The position numbers were made by a program, and so were the translations under genes. A stretch of 64,000 bases of DNA, taken from contig NKIR01000004.1 of assembly GCA_002255985.1 (NCBI GenBank), positions 124,001 to 188,000 on the forward strand. Direction: 5' to 3'. This document shows, piece by piece, positions 36,833-45,843 of the stretch (positions within the stretch are counted from its first letter, which is position 1; every line of letters begins with the position of its first letter). Source of the DNA: Sphingomonadaceae bacterium PASS1. Its GTDB lineage: Bacteria; Pseudomonadota; Alphaproteobacteria; Sphingomonadales; Sphingomonadaceae. The notes beneath the pieces are model-generated. The model ran no database searches, was not told where the DNA came from, and worked only from the letters and a program-made list of their open reading frames with translations.

Positions 36833-37612
36833 TTGGATCAGCTCCCCATTTTCGTAAATCTGAAGGGCCGAAATGTCATTTTGGTCGGTGAAGGCGAAAT
36901 GGCGGATGCGAAACGAAGGCTCATCGAACGCGCGGGCGGCATCTGCGTCGATGCCGCCGATCGCGCGGCACGCATTGCCTTCGTGGCAATCGCGGAAGAA
37001 GGCGAAGCCCGCTCCGCTGCTGACGAATTGAAAGCCCGTGGATTGCTGGTGAACGTCGTCGATCGCCCGGAAATCTGCGATTTTACAACACCGGCGATTG
37101 TCGACCGGACCCCCGTGTTGATTGCAGTCGGCACCGGCGGCGCGTCGGCTGGCATGGCCAAGGCCATTCGCCAGCGTATCGAAACATTGCTGCCTGAAAC
37201 ATTGGGTCCGCTGGCCGAGGCCATTTCCGGCGCCCGCAGCAAAATTCGCGCGCGTTGGTCCGAAGGGCCCGAGCGCCGACGTGCATTGGATCAGGGTTTC
37301 GCCGCTGGTGGGATGCTTGACCCGTTCGGCACGCATGACGACGCGACGGTCGACAATTGGATTATGGAGGCAGAAAATCTAAAGGGCCACCGGTTGATCG
37401 AAATTGCATTGCTCTCCGCCGATCCCGACGACCTTACGTTGCTCACAGCGCGGCTCCTTGGCGAAGCGGATAATGTGTTTCATGACCCCGGCGTGCCAGC
37501 GGCCATCCTCAATCGCGCGCGTGCCGATGCCGTTCGGCACCCAAGTGCACCACCAGCGGCACCGCCCGAAGGCCTGTCATTGTTCCTGCGGTTGCCGTTG
37601 GCGCAAGGATAG
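36833..37612 (+). CDS. Precorrin-2 dehydrogenase (CysG-N type) with a SUMT remnant
   Basis: The 259-residue protein starts with TTG behind an AAGGATAAAG site. Residues 1-150 are the NAD-dependent precorrin-2 dehydrogenase/ferrochelatase domain of siroheme synthesis, with LPIFVNLKGRNVILVGEGEMA, the NVVDRPEICDFTTPAIVDR segment and an AVGTGGASAGMAKAIRQRIE helix. The last 70 residues (IALLSADPDDLTLLTARLLGEADNVFHD) resemble the first 45 residues of uroporphyrinogen methyltransferase, including its GDPDLLTLRA region, but the rest of that domain is missing. It is therefore a partial CysG; the methyltransferase must be elsewhere. Confidence 0.88.
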   Translation: MDQLPIFVNLKGRNVILVGEGEMADAKRRLIERAGGICVDAADRAARIAFVAIAEEGEARSAADELKARGLLVNVVDRPEICDFTTPAIVDRTPVLIAVGTGGASAGMAKAIRQRIETLLPETLGPLAEAISGARSKIRARWSEGPERRRALDQGFAAGGMLDPFGTHDDATVDNWIMEAENLKGHRLIEIALLSADPDDLTLLTARLLGEADNVFHDPGVPAAILNRARADAVRHPSAPPAAPPEGLSLFLRLPLAQG

Positions 37613-37650
37613 GGCATGACGACAGCGTAAATAGTCGCAAGGTCTTCATT

Positions 37651-38460
37651 GTGTCCGCTTTCCCCTCTAAAATTTGCTTTTACGGCTGTGGTAATATGGG
37701 GGGTGCCATACTGCGCGGTTGGCTTGCTGCCGATGTCGGACCCGCCACCTTCCACATCATCGATCCGGTTGCCGAAAACCTGCCAGAGGGCGTCCATGTC
37801 CATCGGTCGTCTGCGGCATTGGACGCGACCTTTGATGTCGTAATACTGGGTATCAAGCCGCAGCTTTTGGCCGAACTGGCGCCAGAAATAGCGCAGATAC
37901 TGGCCCCCGGGGCGACATTGATATCTATACTTGCCGGGACAACGACTGATACGCTGTCCGCGTGTTTTCCGGATGCGCGCATCATCCGGCTGATGCCCAA
38001 TTTGGCCGCCGCGATTGGCAAGTCCCCACTTGGTGTTTTTGCGCCACATGACGACGCGCAGCAACGGGTAGAGATGGCATCGTTATTGGCTCCGCTGGGT
38101 GCGGTTATCTGGATCGACGAAGAAGCGCATATGGACGCCGTAACGGCGCTTGCCGGGTCCGGGCCAGCGTTCGTCTATCGCTTTATTGACGCACTGACCC
38201 AAGGTGGTGAAGCCGCCGGATTGCCGCGTGATGTTGCCGCACAACTGGCGCTGGCGATGACCGAGGGCGCAGCTATATTGGCCGCGACTTCATCGGAAAC
38301 GCCAACGGATCTGGCGCGGCGCGTGACCAGTCCGGGCGGCACCACAGCCGCAGGGCTCGCTGTGCTGGATTCAGATTCGGCGTTGAACATATTGATGACC
38401 GATACATTGCGCGCCGCACGTGACCGGGGCGCCGAACTGGCCAAGGGAGACGCGACGTGA
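37651..38460 (+). CDS. proC: Pyrroline-5-carboxylate reductase
   Basis: ProC reduces pyrroline-5-carboxylate to proline with NADPH. The 269-residue protein starts at a GTG. The Rossmann motif is FYGCGNMGGAI near residue 9, and IRLMPNLAAAIGKS follows. The C-terminal signature is DAVTALAGSGPAFVYRFID, then LARRVTSPGGTTAAGL. Its stop overlaps the GTG of the amidase gene by four bases. Confidence 0.95.
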   Translation: MSAFPSKICFYGCGNMGGAILRGWLAADVGPATFHIIDPVAENLPEGVHVHRSSAALDATFDVVILGIKPQLLAELAPEIAQILAPGATLISILAGTTTDTLSACFPDARIIRLMPNLAAAIGKSPLGVFAPHDDAQQRVEMASLLAPLGAVIWIDEEAHMDAVTALAGSGPAFVYRFIDALTQGGEAAGLPRDVAAQLALAMTEGAAILAATSSETPTDLARRVTSPGGTTAAGLAVLDSDSALNILMTDTLRAARDRGAELAKGDAT

Positions 38461-40064
38461 AGTTTAAAATTGCCCTCATCTTAAGCTGCGTCAGTGTTGC
38501 ATCGTCGGTGTCCGCAATGGCCGCGACGCCGCCGTCAACTGAACAGGCATCTGCCAACCTTTCCAAGGCTGGCCCCATCGAAACTTTGGACCTCTCGCAA
38601 TTGGCCGATGGCATTGATGATGGCGCGCTGAACAGCGAAGCGATTACGGCGGCCTATCTGGCGCGGATTGCGGCGGTGGATGACAGCGGCCCCATGCTGA
38701 ATGCGGTCATCGCCACTTTCCCCGATGCGATTGAACAGGCGCGCGCAATGGATGCGGAACTGCTTGCCGGCAAATATCGTGGGCCAATGCATGGTATTCC
38801 GGTGTTGGTGAAGGACAATGTCGAAGTGGCCGGACCCATCGCGACGACTGCGGGGTCATTAGCCTTGGCTGGCAATATCACCAATCGTGATGCACCGCTG
38901 ATTGCTAGGTTGCGCGCGGCGGGCGCGGTCATTCTTGGTAAAACCAATTTGAGCGAATGGGCCAACATCCGTTCGGATAACTCCACAAGCGGATGGAGCG
39001 CAGTGGGCGGCCTCACAAAGAACCCACACGCGCTTGACCGAAACAGCTGCGGTTCGTCCAGCGGCAGTGGTTCGGCAACGGCTGCGGGCCTTGCCGCAGG
39101 CAGCATTGGGACTGAAACCGATGGGTCGATCACCTGCCCCGCTGGCGTCAATGGCGTGGTCGGGTTTAAACCCACCGTCGGCTTGGTTTCGCGCCGCTAT
39201 GTCGTGCCCATCAGCCACAGCCAGGACACCGCTGGCCCCATGACGCGTTCGGTCCGTGATGCCGCCATCATGCTCACGGCAATGGCAGGCACCGATCCGC
39301 AGGACACCGCAACCACCGATGCGGACACATGGCGCGGCGATTACAGCAAGGGCCTTTCTGTCGATGGGCTAAAAGGCACGCGCATTGGCGTTCTTCGTGC
39401 ACCCAATGTCGACGCCGCATTGTTCGATGCCGCACTTGCCACATTGAAGGCTGGCGGCGCAGAAATCGTCATGCTGGACGGCAGCAAAATTGATCGCCAG
39501 AAAATTGGACAAGGCGAATTCAAGGTCCTGCTGGCAGAATTAACGGCGGACCTCGCAAGCTATTTGCAAGGCCTGCCCCAAGGCCTCGTTCCTCATAAAA
39601 CGCTTGCGGATGTCATTGCGTTCAACAAGGCCCATGCCGACAAGGAATTGCAGTATTTTGGACAGGACATATTTGAGACCGCCGACAAAGAAGCGGGGCT
39701 AGACGACCCCGACTATTTGCAAGCGTTGGCAACGTCGCGTGGTCTTGCCTCGGGCGCGCTCAATCAGTTTTTTGCCAATGACAAGGTTGATGTCATCATC
39801 GCCCAGACCAATGGTCCGGCGTGGCTGTCCACGCTTGGCAAAGGCGATGCCTTTTCGGGGCCAAGCGCAAGCCAATTGCCAGCCGTTGCCGGCTTCCCGC
39901 ATTTGACGGTGCCCATGGGTCTGTCTGCTGGCCTGCCGGTCGGGTTAAGCTTCATTGGGCCCAAGTGGCATGACCATAAGGTGTTGAAGGCAGGGTATGC
40001 CTATGAGCAGCTTTCAAAAGCACGTGTTACGCCGCAATTGCGGCCAACTTTAGGAAGCAAATAA
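38457..40064 (+). CDS. Amidase-signature family amidase, exported
   Basis: This 535-residue hydrolase has the Ser-cisSer-Lys triad of the amidase-signature family. The lysine lies in [12 protein letters not shown] near residue 120, and the glycine/serine-rich [18 protein letters not shown] carries the cis-serine. The nucleophile lies in [11 protein letters not shown] signal peptide (about 23 residues, ending SAMAA) indicates a periplasmic enzyme, unlike GatA. It follows proC with overlap and in turn overlaps the first hotdog thioesterase gene. The substrate is not readable. Confidence 0.92.
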   Translation: MKFKIALILSCVSVASSVSAMAATPPSTEQASANLSKAGPIETLDLSQLADGIDDGALNSEAITAAYLARIAAVDDSGPMLNAVIATFPDAIEQARAMDAELLAGKYRGPMHGIPVLVKDNVEVAGPIATTAGSLALAGNITNRDAPLIARLRAAGAVILGKTNLSEWANIRSDNSTSGWSAVGGLTKNPHALDRNSCGSSSGSGSATAAGLAAGSIGTETDGSITCPAGVNGVVGFKPTVGLVSRRYVVPISHSQDTAGPMTRSVRDAAIMLTAMAGTDPQDTATTDADTWRGDYSKGLSVDGLKGTRIGVLRAPNVDAALFDAALATLKAGGAEIVMLDGSKIDRQKIGQGEFKVLLAELTADLASYLQGLPQGLVPHKTLADVIAFNKAHADKELQYFGQDIFETADKEAGLDDPDYLQALATSRGLASGALNQFFANDKVDVIIAQTNGPAWLSTLGKGDAFSGPSASQLPAVAGFPHLTVPMGLSAGLPVGLSFIGPKWHDHKVLKAGYAYEQLSKARVTPQLRPTLGSK

Positions 40065-40537
40065 TGGTTTCGCGAGGACCCGATCTGGGCACTTTGTTAC
40101 CCCCCGGCGCTGGCTTCGACCCCGCAATGGTCAACAAGGTGATGGGCCAATTTGGCCATGGCGGTTTCCTTAACATGCAATATGTGGGTCATGGTGCCGA
40201 CTGGGTAGAGCTCTCCATCGACTGGCGCGAGGACCTTGTTGCAGATCCTAATACGGGTATCCTTGCGTCGGCTGTCATCATTAGCTTGATGGACAACGCC
40301 ACCAGCATGTCAATTTGGACCAAGCTCGGCGAATTCAGGCCGCAAGCGACCATGGACCTGCGTATCGACTATTTGCGACCGTCTCCTTCAGGCAAGCGGG
40401 TATATGGCCGTGGCATCTGCTATCATTTGACCAACAGCATCGGCTTCGTTCGTGGCTTTGCCCATAATGGTAATCCAGACGAGCCGTTGGCGCATGCAAG
40501 CGGCACATTCATTCGTACCGGGGACCGGGTATCATGA
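40064..40537 (+). CDS. PaaI-like hotdog-fold thioesterase
   Basis: This 157-residue protein has the hotdog thioesterase core: a long central helix at ILASAVIISLMDNATSMSIW and strands including ATMDLRIDYLRPSP. These enzymes hydrolyse acyl- or aryl-CoA. Its ATG shares a base with the amidase stop (TAATG), and its stop overlaps the second thioesterase gene (ATGA). The acid/base residue sits near the Asp of SLMDNA. Confidence 0.88.
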   Translation: MVSRGPDLGTLLPPGAGFDPAMVNKVMGQFGHGGFLNMQYVGHGADWVELSIDWREDLVADPNTGILASAVIISLMDNATSMSIWTKLGEFRPQATMDLRIDYLRPSPSGKRVYGRGICYHLTNSIGFVRGFAHNGNPDEPLAHASGTFIRTGDRVS

Positions 40538-40950
40538 CCGATACCGCATATCCTCTTCCGCCTTATGCCCAAGCGTTGAATATGACGGTCGTTGACGAAA
40601 TCGACGGTGCGCCAGTGATCGGCATGCCCTTTGCCGACCGTGTGCAAGGCCGTCCGGGGTTTCTTCATGGCGGCGCGATTTCCGGATTGCTGGAAATCGC
40701 GGCCATTGCCGCCGTTCACCGCGCGTTACAGGCCAAGGGTAGCGATTCCGCCATCAAACAAGTCAATGTCACGGTCGACTTCATGCGCGGCGGGTTAGGC
40801 CAGATGACCTATGCGGTGGGCGAGGTAACGCGCCTTGGCCGCACGATGGCCAATGTCGAGGCCCGCGCGTGGCAGGATGATCGGGATAAGCCCATCGCCA
40901 TGGGCCATATGCACTATTTGATTAAGGCCAAGCGCGAAGACGCGACCTGA
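40534..40950 (+). CDS. PaaI-like hotdog-fold thioesterase
   Basis: The 138-residue protein has the PaaI pattern: PGFLHGGAISGLLEIAAIAAV is the hotdog helix with the conserved HGG, and QVNVTVDFMRGG the following strand. It directly follows and overlaps another hotdog protein; two adjacent family members may form a hetero-oligomer in the manner of double-hotdog enzymes. It is the last gene of the run from proC and is convergent with the YbjN gene, two bases between stops. Confidence 0.88.
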   Translation: MTDTAYPLPPYAQALNMTVVDEIDGAPVIGMPFADRVQGRPGFLHGGAISGLLEIAAIAAVHRALQAKGSDSAIKQVNVTVDFMRGGLGQMTYAVGEVTRLGRTMANVEARAWQDDRDKPIAMGHMHYLIKAKREDAT

Positions 40951-40952
40951 CG

Positions 40953-41465
40953 TTACGCTTCGCCGTGTGTTTCGATGAGCGCGCTGGCTATGGCTTCTTC
41001 GGGTGATTTGTCGCCCCAGATGATGAACTGGAACACCGGATAGAAACGTTCGCATTCATCAATCGCGACGTCGATGATGGTTTGTGCCTGATCCACACCC
41101 AACAACCCATTGGGCGCCATCAAACTGCCATGGCGGAACAACAATATGCCGTTCGCGGACCACATGTCGAAATGCCCAAGCCACAATTGTTCATTGATAA
41201 GGCCAAGCGCAGTGTAAACGCTCACGCGCTTGTCCGCTGGTACGGTGATATCAGGCAGGATGATAAGCTGGAGCGCATTGTCATCTTCACGCCAGATCGC
41301 GCGGATCTGATAGCTTGCCCAACTGCCCTTATACTCGGCGGTAATCTCGTCTTCGCCCTCAAGCTCGAAAGACCAACCACGCGCTTCGAACAAAGCGGCG
41401 AGCATGTCTACGGGCGCGGATTCGTCCCGTTCAAATTGCTCATATTGTTCGTCTGCATCATGCAT
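40953..41465 (-). CDS. YbjN-domain protein
   Basis: This 170-residue protein of the YbjN (type III secretion chaperone-like) fold contains MLAALFEARGWSFELEGEDEI near residue 22, a long central helical part and WGDKSPEEAIASALIETHG at the end, typical of alphaproteobacterial members. No enzymatic role is established. The ATG at 41465 is chosen because the open frame up to 41546 adds a poorly conserved-looking basic head; the ribosome site is weak either way. It forms the end of a minus-strand run with ubiK and tspO. Confidence 0.85.
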   Translation of the reverse strand: MHDADEQYEQFERDESAPVDMLAALFEARGWSFELEGEDEITAEYKGSWASYQIRAIWREDDNALQLIILPDITVPADKRVSVYTALGLINEQLWLGHFDMWSANGILLFRHGSLMAPNGLLGVDQAQTIIDVAIDECERFYPVFQFIIWGDKSPEEAIASALIETHGEA

Positions 41466-41595
41466 ATTGATTGTGCCCGTCGTGATGCCAGCGAGTCTGC
41501 CTCTTGACTGACTCACGCGCAAGGGGCTTGCGGCCATGCGCAACACAAGCCTGTGGGCCGACTGTGGAAAAGTTCAAATCGGACGGATTATGGAC

Positions 41596-41892
41596 TTATT
41601 TGGAAGGCTTGGCCTTTACGGGCGCAGCGCCGCCTTTCGCCTTAAGCGCGGCTTCCAACGCAGACACGCGCTTACCAAGCGCATCGGCTTCGGCACGGGC
41701 ATTTGCCGCGAGTGTTTTTACGGCGTCAAATTCTTCACGCGACACGAGGTCCAGACCGCCTGCCCATTCGCGGGCGCGTTCACGCATGCTCGCTTCGGCT
41801 TCGCGGCCCATGCCAGCAACTGTTCCGGCAACACCATTCAGTACCTTGGCCAAATCATCAAAAATGCGCTTTTCGCTTTGCATGTCATTCAC
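41596..41892 (-). CDS. ubiK: UbiK-family accessory factor (BMFP domain)
   Basis: The 98-residue protein carries the family features: an N-terminal amphipathic helix with FDDLAKVLNGVAGTVAGMGRE, and the segment LDLVSREEFDAVKTLAANARAE leading into a C-terminal coiled coil. UbiK assists aerobic ubiquinone synthesis in proteobacteria by supporting the Ubi protein complex. The tail is lysine- and alanine-rich. It starts at a GTG 18 bases from tspO. Confidence 0.85.
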   Translation of the reverse strand: MNDMQSEKRIFDDLAKVLNGVAGTVAGMGREAEASMRERAREWAGGLDLVSREEFDAVKTLAANARAEADALGKRVSALEAALKAKGGAAPVKAKPSK

Positions 41893-41910
41893 TCCATTGC
41901 GGTCAGGGGG

Positions 41911-42471
41911 TTAACCGCCATTGTCTATCTGGGAACTCGTAGCGGGCACGTAAAGGCTTTCTGCATCAGGATTCAACTGATCGATCTGAAAATTCAGTAT
42001 CGATGCAAAGCTAATCCACACCAAATAGGGCACCATCAAGCACGCGGCAGCCTTGCGAACCTGCGCAAATGCGAATGTTGTAGCAATAGCGACAACCAAC
42101 ATAGCGATGATGATGAAAAACGCTGCCGTCACTTCATGCTGCCCAAAAAATATAGGCGACCAACTGAGGTTGAGCACAAATTGGAAAAGGAACAGGCCAA
42201 TCGCGATATTGCGGAACCGCGCGCCGCGCGCGTGGAGCACCATCGCAAATGCCAGCCCCATCAACAAATATAATGTTGGCCAAACCACACCGAACACCCA
42301 GCCCGGTGGCTGAATGTCTGGTTTAATCAAAGTTTGATACCAAGCGTTGTCGGCGGTTGACCCTGACATGGTGCCAGAGAGAAAACCAAGAAGCATGGTG
42401 AGCGGAATAACAAACAACGCCCAACGCAATAACGACATACGAAGCTGCGATGCGGATGCGATCTGGTTCAT
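41911..42471 (-). CDS. tspO: TspO/MBR-family protein
   Basis: The 186-residue protein has five membrane helices and the family's tryptophan- and proline-rich segments: WYQTLIKPDIQPPGWVFGVVWPTLY near residue 45 (where the PP-W-F-W pattern is diagnostic) and LNLSWSPIFF near residue 115. TspO proteins bind porphyrins and sterol-like ligands. In photosynthetic alphaproteobacteria they modulate pigment gene expression; no such genes are near here. It is the first of a minus-strand run tspO-ubiK-ybjN. Confidence 0.93.
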   Translation of the reverse strand: MNQIASASQLRMSLLRWALFVIPLTMLLGFLSGTMSGSTADNAWYQTLIKPDIQPPGWVFGVVWPTLYLLMGLAFAMVLHARGARFRNIAIGLFLFQFVLNLSWSPIFFGQHEVTAAFFIIIAMLVVAIATTFAFAQVRKAAACLMVPYLVWISFASILNFQIDQLNPDAESLYVPATSSQIDNGG

Positions 42472-42550
42472 ATTATGGTTCCAAGCGTGTTGCGCGATTC
42501 GGGGGAAACGCCGTTAGTCAACACAGTAGCACTCAGCCACAATAGAACAA

Positions 42551-42578
42551 GGCCGCCCACCACTTGGGGCAGACGGCC
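42551..42578 (-). terminator. Probable terminator of the 99-residue protein gene
   Basis: On the minus strand GGCCG-TCTG-CCC and GGG-CGGCC pair around an eight-base loop, with a four-base bulge, followed by TTGTTCTATTG. It lies 44 bases past the stop of the gene at 42622-42921. Confidence 0.5.
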
Positions 42579-42621
42579 ATTTGTCTCAATTCAGGGCGCG
42601 GAGACCGGCCCCGATTGTAAT

Positions 42622-42921
42622 TTACTTACGTGTGCCCGACAGGCCCATCGAACCAAAGGCACCCGCCTTTACTTCACCGGTGATAGCATCGCCCGAAACG
42701 GTTGCAGTGGCATCAAGATGCATTGGCATTGGAACAGTGATGTCCATGCCCCAGCTCAACGTATCGCCATCGACGGTGCCGCTGGCGATGTCCATTGCAC
42801 CAAGGCCACCCGACATGTTGCCCGAAAAGCTGCCGCCGTCGCTGTTGACGGTCAAAACGGCCTTTTGGTCACCCATTGGGGTCTTGATTGTTACGTCCCA
42901 TTGACCATCAACTGCTGCCAT
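42622..42921 (-). CDS. Small beta-rich protein of unknown function
   Basis: The 99-residue protein starts MAAVDGQWDVTIKTPMGDQ and continues as alternating short strands (AVLTVNSDGGSFSGNMSG, DTLSWGMDITVPMPM) ending MGLSGTRK. There is no signal peptide. Sphingomonads carry similar small proteins near lipid and steroid-related genes as I recall, but no function is established. The TAAGGAGC site before the ATG is strong. It lies 11 bases after the M16 peptidase on the same strand and is probably co-transcribed. Confidence 0.8.
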   Translation of the reverse strand: MAAVDGQWDVTIKTPMGDQKAVLTVNSDGGSFSGNMSGGLGAMDIASGTVDGDTLSWGMDITVPMPMHLDATATVSGDAITGEVKAGAFGSMGLSGTRK

Positions 42922-42932
42922 ATTCTTGCTCC

Positions 42933-45749
42933 TTACTTGGTTGTTTTACTTGCAGTGGTGTTAGCAGCTTCGGACACCATTTCAATTGGCAATCCAAGAG
43001 TTTCAAGCTGCGGCTTTACCTTGGCGGCATCGCCCACGACGACCCAGGTAAACTTGTCTGGATTGACCAGCGCACGCACCGAAGCATCGAGCTTTTCCTG
43101 AGTCATTCCGCGATATTCGCTCGCCACGGTCGCGTAATAATCATCAGCGCGTTTGAACAAGGCATTGCGTTGCATGGCACCAAGCACGTCACCCGAAGTT
43201 TCGAAGCTGCCGGGAAGCTCGCGGATATTGCCGCCGATGATCCGGTCACGTTCCTCGGTGGTGATGCCCTTGTCGCTTAAAAACGCCTTATAGTTGCTCA
43301 TCAACGCAGCGATCGATTCACCGGTCTTGTCCGCCTGAACAGGGGCGGAGATGATGTATGGAACATCGCCTTCGACACGGTTGATGCTGCCACGTACGCC
43401 ATAGGACCAACCCTTGGTTTCCCGAAGATCCATGTTGATGCGTGACAGGAAGCCGGAACCTAAGGCTTCATTTGCGGTAATCGCGGTCTCAAGATCGGCA
43501 GTGCCTTTGGTCGCGAGCACTTGCCCGCCCAGAATCAGCGATTGCGGCGAACCGGGACGGTTGATCAAGATGATGCGCGGATTGGCAGCAGCAGGCGCGG
43601 CTGACATGTCCTTAACACCAGCGGGGCCAGTTGCGGCCCAGCTGCCGAAGCTGCCTTCCAGTGCGCTCTTGATTTCGGCGAGTGGCTTGTCGCTGGCGAC
43701 AAAGAAAGTCGCCTTTTCCGGACGGAACCATTGGTGGTGGAAATCGACAATCTCGCCGCGCGATACTTTGCTGACGGTTGCAACATCGCCGGTTCCGGTG
43801 AAGGAAATGCCGTATGGATGATCCTTGCCGAACAAGATCGGCGGCAGCGTGCGGAAGGCGATGCCTTGCGGATTGTTGAGTTCGGACTGGATACGGGCCA
43901 GTTGCTGGCCGCGCAGCCGCTCGACTTCAGCCGGTGCGAAATCAGGCCGCAGTACGATGTCCGAAAACAGTTTCAATGAAGGCGCCAGATTGGCGGACAG
44001 CGATTTTACGCTGACATTTGTCCGGTCCATGCTTGCGCTGGTGCCAATGCTTGCGCCCAGCCGCTCTTGCGCTTCGGCGATTTGCGTGGAGTTCATCCCC
44101 GCCGCACCTTCATCGAGCAATGCGAGCATCAGCGATTGTGTCCCCGACTTGTCGCGCGGATCAGCAGTGTTGCCGGCATCGAAGCTCAGCGAAACCTGCG
44201 TCAACGGCACGGCATTGCGTTGTGCATAGACAATTTCGATACCGTTCGACAGCTTGGTCCGCTCCACCTTTGGAAAGGCGAGATCGGATATCGTGCCGAG
44301 TTCTGGCGCTGGCGAACGCTTTACCGTTGCAATCGGCGCGGCGACTTTCGGCGCGGCAGGTGCTTTTGCTTCCTCATAAGCTGCGCGCTCGCCGGGTTCG
44401 ACCGTTAGCGCATAGACAGGACGGTTCAACCAACGGCCCATAGCTGATGTTACGCGGGCGGGTGTTACCGTCGCGAGTTCATCAAGCTGCGTCTTGTAGA
44501 AATTGCTGTCACCCCGGTACAGTGCGCCTTCAGCCAAAGCGACTGCCTTGCCACCGAAACCGCCAACCTGTTCCAACCCGGCAAGACGGCTTGAAACCGT
44601 GCGCATTTGGACGCGCTGTACCTCGTCCGCCGTCGGGCCGGTTTTAACAAAATCAGCAATGATTTCGTCGAGCCGCTTGGCAACGGTTGCCGGATCAACG
44701 CCAGGTTTCACGTCCGCGGTAATCTCAATTCCGCCGAGCTGAGCAAAACCCTGATATCCAGCAGACACATTGACCGCGAGCTTTTCTTGACGAACCAGAA
44801 CGTTGTCCAGCCGCGAACTGGCAAGACCGCCCAAAACGGCTGCACCAACCTCAAGCGGCACAGAGTCTGCACTGTCGATACCGGGCACAGTCCAGTTACG
44901 GTAAATGCGTGTGGTCGCGACCTTGTCCTTCATCACTTCGGATTTGGCTGCGGCCAGTGTTGGCACTTCAATCTTCAGCGGCTTTTGCTTGGGGCCCGCC
45001 TTGATCGCGCCAAAATTTTTCTCGACCAGCGTCTTCGCGGTCGGCACGTCGATATCGCCTGCCAGCACAAGAACCGCGTTGTTCGGGCCATAATGCTGCC
45101 GGAACCAGGCGCGGACGTCTTCCATGCTGGCGCTGTCGAGATCCGCCATCGATCCGATTGTCGAGTGGCCATAGGGATGTTCTTCGGGAACCATGCCCTT
45201 GATCTGTGCATATTCGACAAGGCCATATGGCTGCGTGTCGCCCTGCCGCTTTTCGTTCTGGACCACGCCGATCTGGTTGGTCAGATTTTCTTGCGTCACC
45301 GCGCCGAGCAAATAACCCATCCGGTCCGCCTCAAGGTACAACATGCGGTCGAGCGCGCTTGTCGGCACCGTCTGGAAATAATTGGTGCGGTCGAACCATG
45401 TGGTGCCGTTATAATCGGTCGCGCCCATATTCTGTAGCGGCTGGAAGAAATCGCCAGGTGCATTTTCCGAACCGTTGAACATCAGATGCTCGAACAGATG
45501 GGCAAAACCTGTCTTGCCTTTGGGTTCATGCTTTGATCCGATGTCATACCAGATCGACACTGCAACGACCGGGGCCTTACGGTCGGTATGGACAATCACG
45601 CGCAGTCCGTTTTCCAGCGTAAATTGCTGATGCGGGATATTGATTTCCTTGACCAGTGCCGATGCAGGAACTGGCGCGGGGTCAGCTGCAAGCGCTGGCG
45701 AGACGAGCATCGTTGCGCCGAGTAGCGCGAGGGTCAATTTACGCATCAT
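42933..45749 (-). CDS. M16-family zinc metallopeptidase, two-unit, exported
   Basis: This 938-residue protein has a signal peptide (about 21 residues, ending LAA) and two M16 units in tandem. The first carries the inverted zinc motif HLFEH at residues 84-88. The second starts near residue 500 (ERTKLSNGIEIVYAQRNAVP) and lacks the motif, as normal for the non-catalytic half. Similar periplasmic enzymes degrade peptides and are sometimes linked to TonB systems. Two ATGs in tandem follow a GGGAGC site. Confidence 0.93.
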   Translation of the reverse strand: MMRKLTLALLGATMLVSPALAADPAPVPASALVKEINIPHQQFTLENGLRVIVHTDRKAPVVAVSIWYDIGSKHEPKGKTGFAHLFEHLMFNGSENAPGDFFQPLQNMGATDYNGTTWFDRTNYFQTVPTSALDRMLYLEADRMGYLLGAVTQENLTNQIGVVQNEKRQGDTQPYGLVEYAQIKGMVPEEHPYGHSTIGSMADLDSASMEDVRAWFRQHYGPNNAVLVLAGDIDVPTAKTLVEKNFGAIKAGPKQKPLKIEVPTLAAAKSEVMKDKVATTRIYRNWTVPGIDSADSVPLEVGAAVLGGLASSRLDNVLVRQEKLAVNVSAGYQGFAQLGGIEITADVKPGVDPATVAKRLDEIIADFVKTGPTADEVQRVQMRTVSSRLAGLEQVGGFGGKAVALAEGALYRGDSNFYKTQLDELATVTPARVTSAMGRWLNRPVYALTVEPGERAAYEEAKAPAAPKVAAPIATVKRSPAPELGTISDLAFPKVERTKLSNGIEIVYAQRNAVPLTQVSLSFDAGNTADPRDKSGTQSLMLALLDEGAAGMNSTQIAEAQERLGASIGTSASMDRTNVSVKSLSANLAPSLKLFSDIVLRPDFAPAEVERLRGQQLARIQSELNNPQGIAFRTLPPILFGKDHPYGISFTGTGDVATVSKVSRGEIVDFHHQWFRPEKATFFVASDKPLAEIKSALEGSFGSWAATGPAGVKDMSAAPAAANPRIILINRPGSPQSLILGGQVLATKGTADLETAITANEALGSGFLSRINMDLRETKGWSYGVRGSINRVEGDVPYIISAPVQADKTGESIAALMSNYKAFLSDKGITTEERDRIIGGNIRELPGSFETSGDVLGAMQRNALFKRADDYYATVASEYRGMTQEKLDASVRALVNPDKFTWVVVGDAAKVKPQLETLGLPIEMVSEAANTTASKTTK

Positions 45750-45843
45750 TATATGCTCCCAAAGCTAATATTTACTGCCGCCAGAGATAGTGGCGAAACG
45801 GACAAACACAATCTGGCGACTGCAAATTTTCGACAAACGCCGT

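Noticed and set aside
44607-45437. 276-residue plus-strand frame over the M16 peptidase
   Set aside because: It is antisense to the zinc-binding half of a well-supported peptidase and has no motif of its own.
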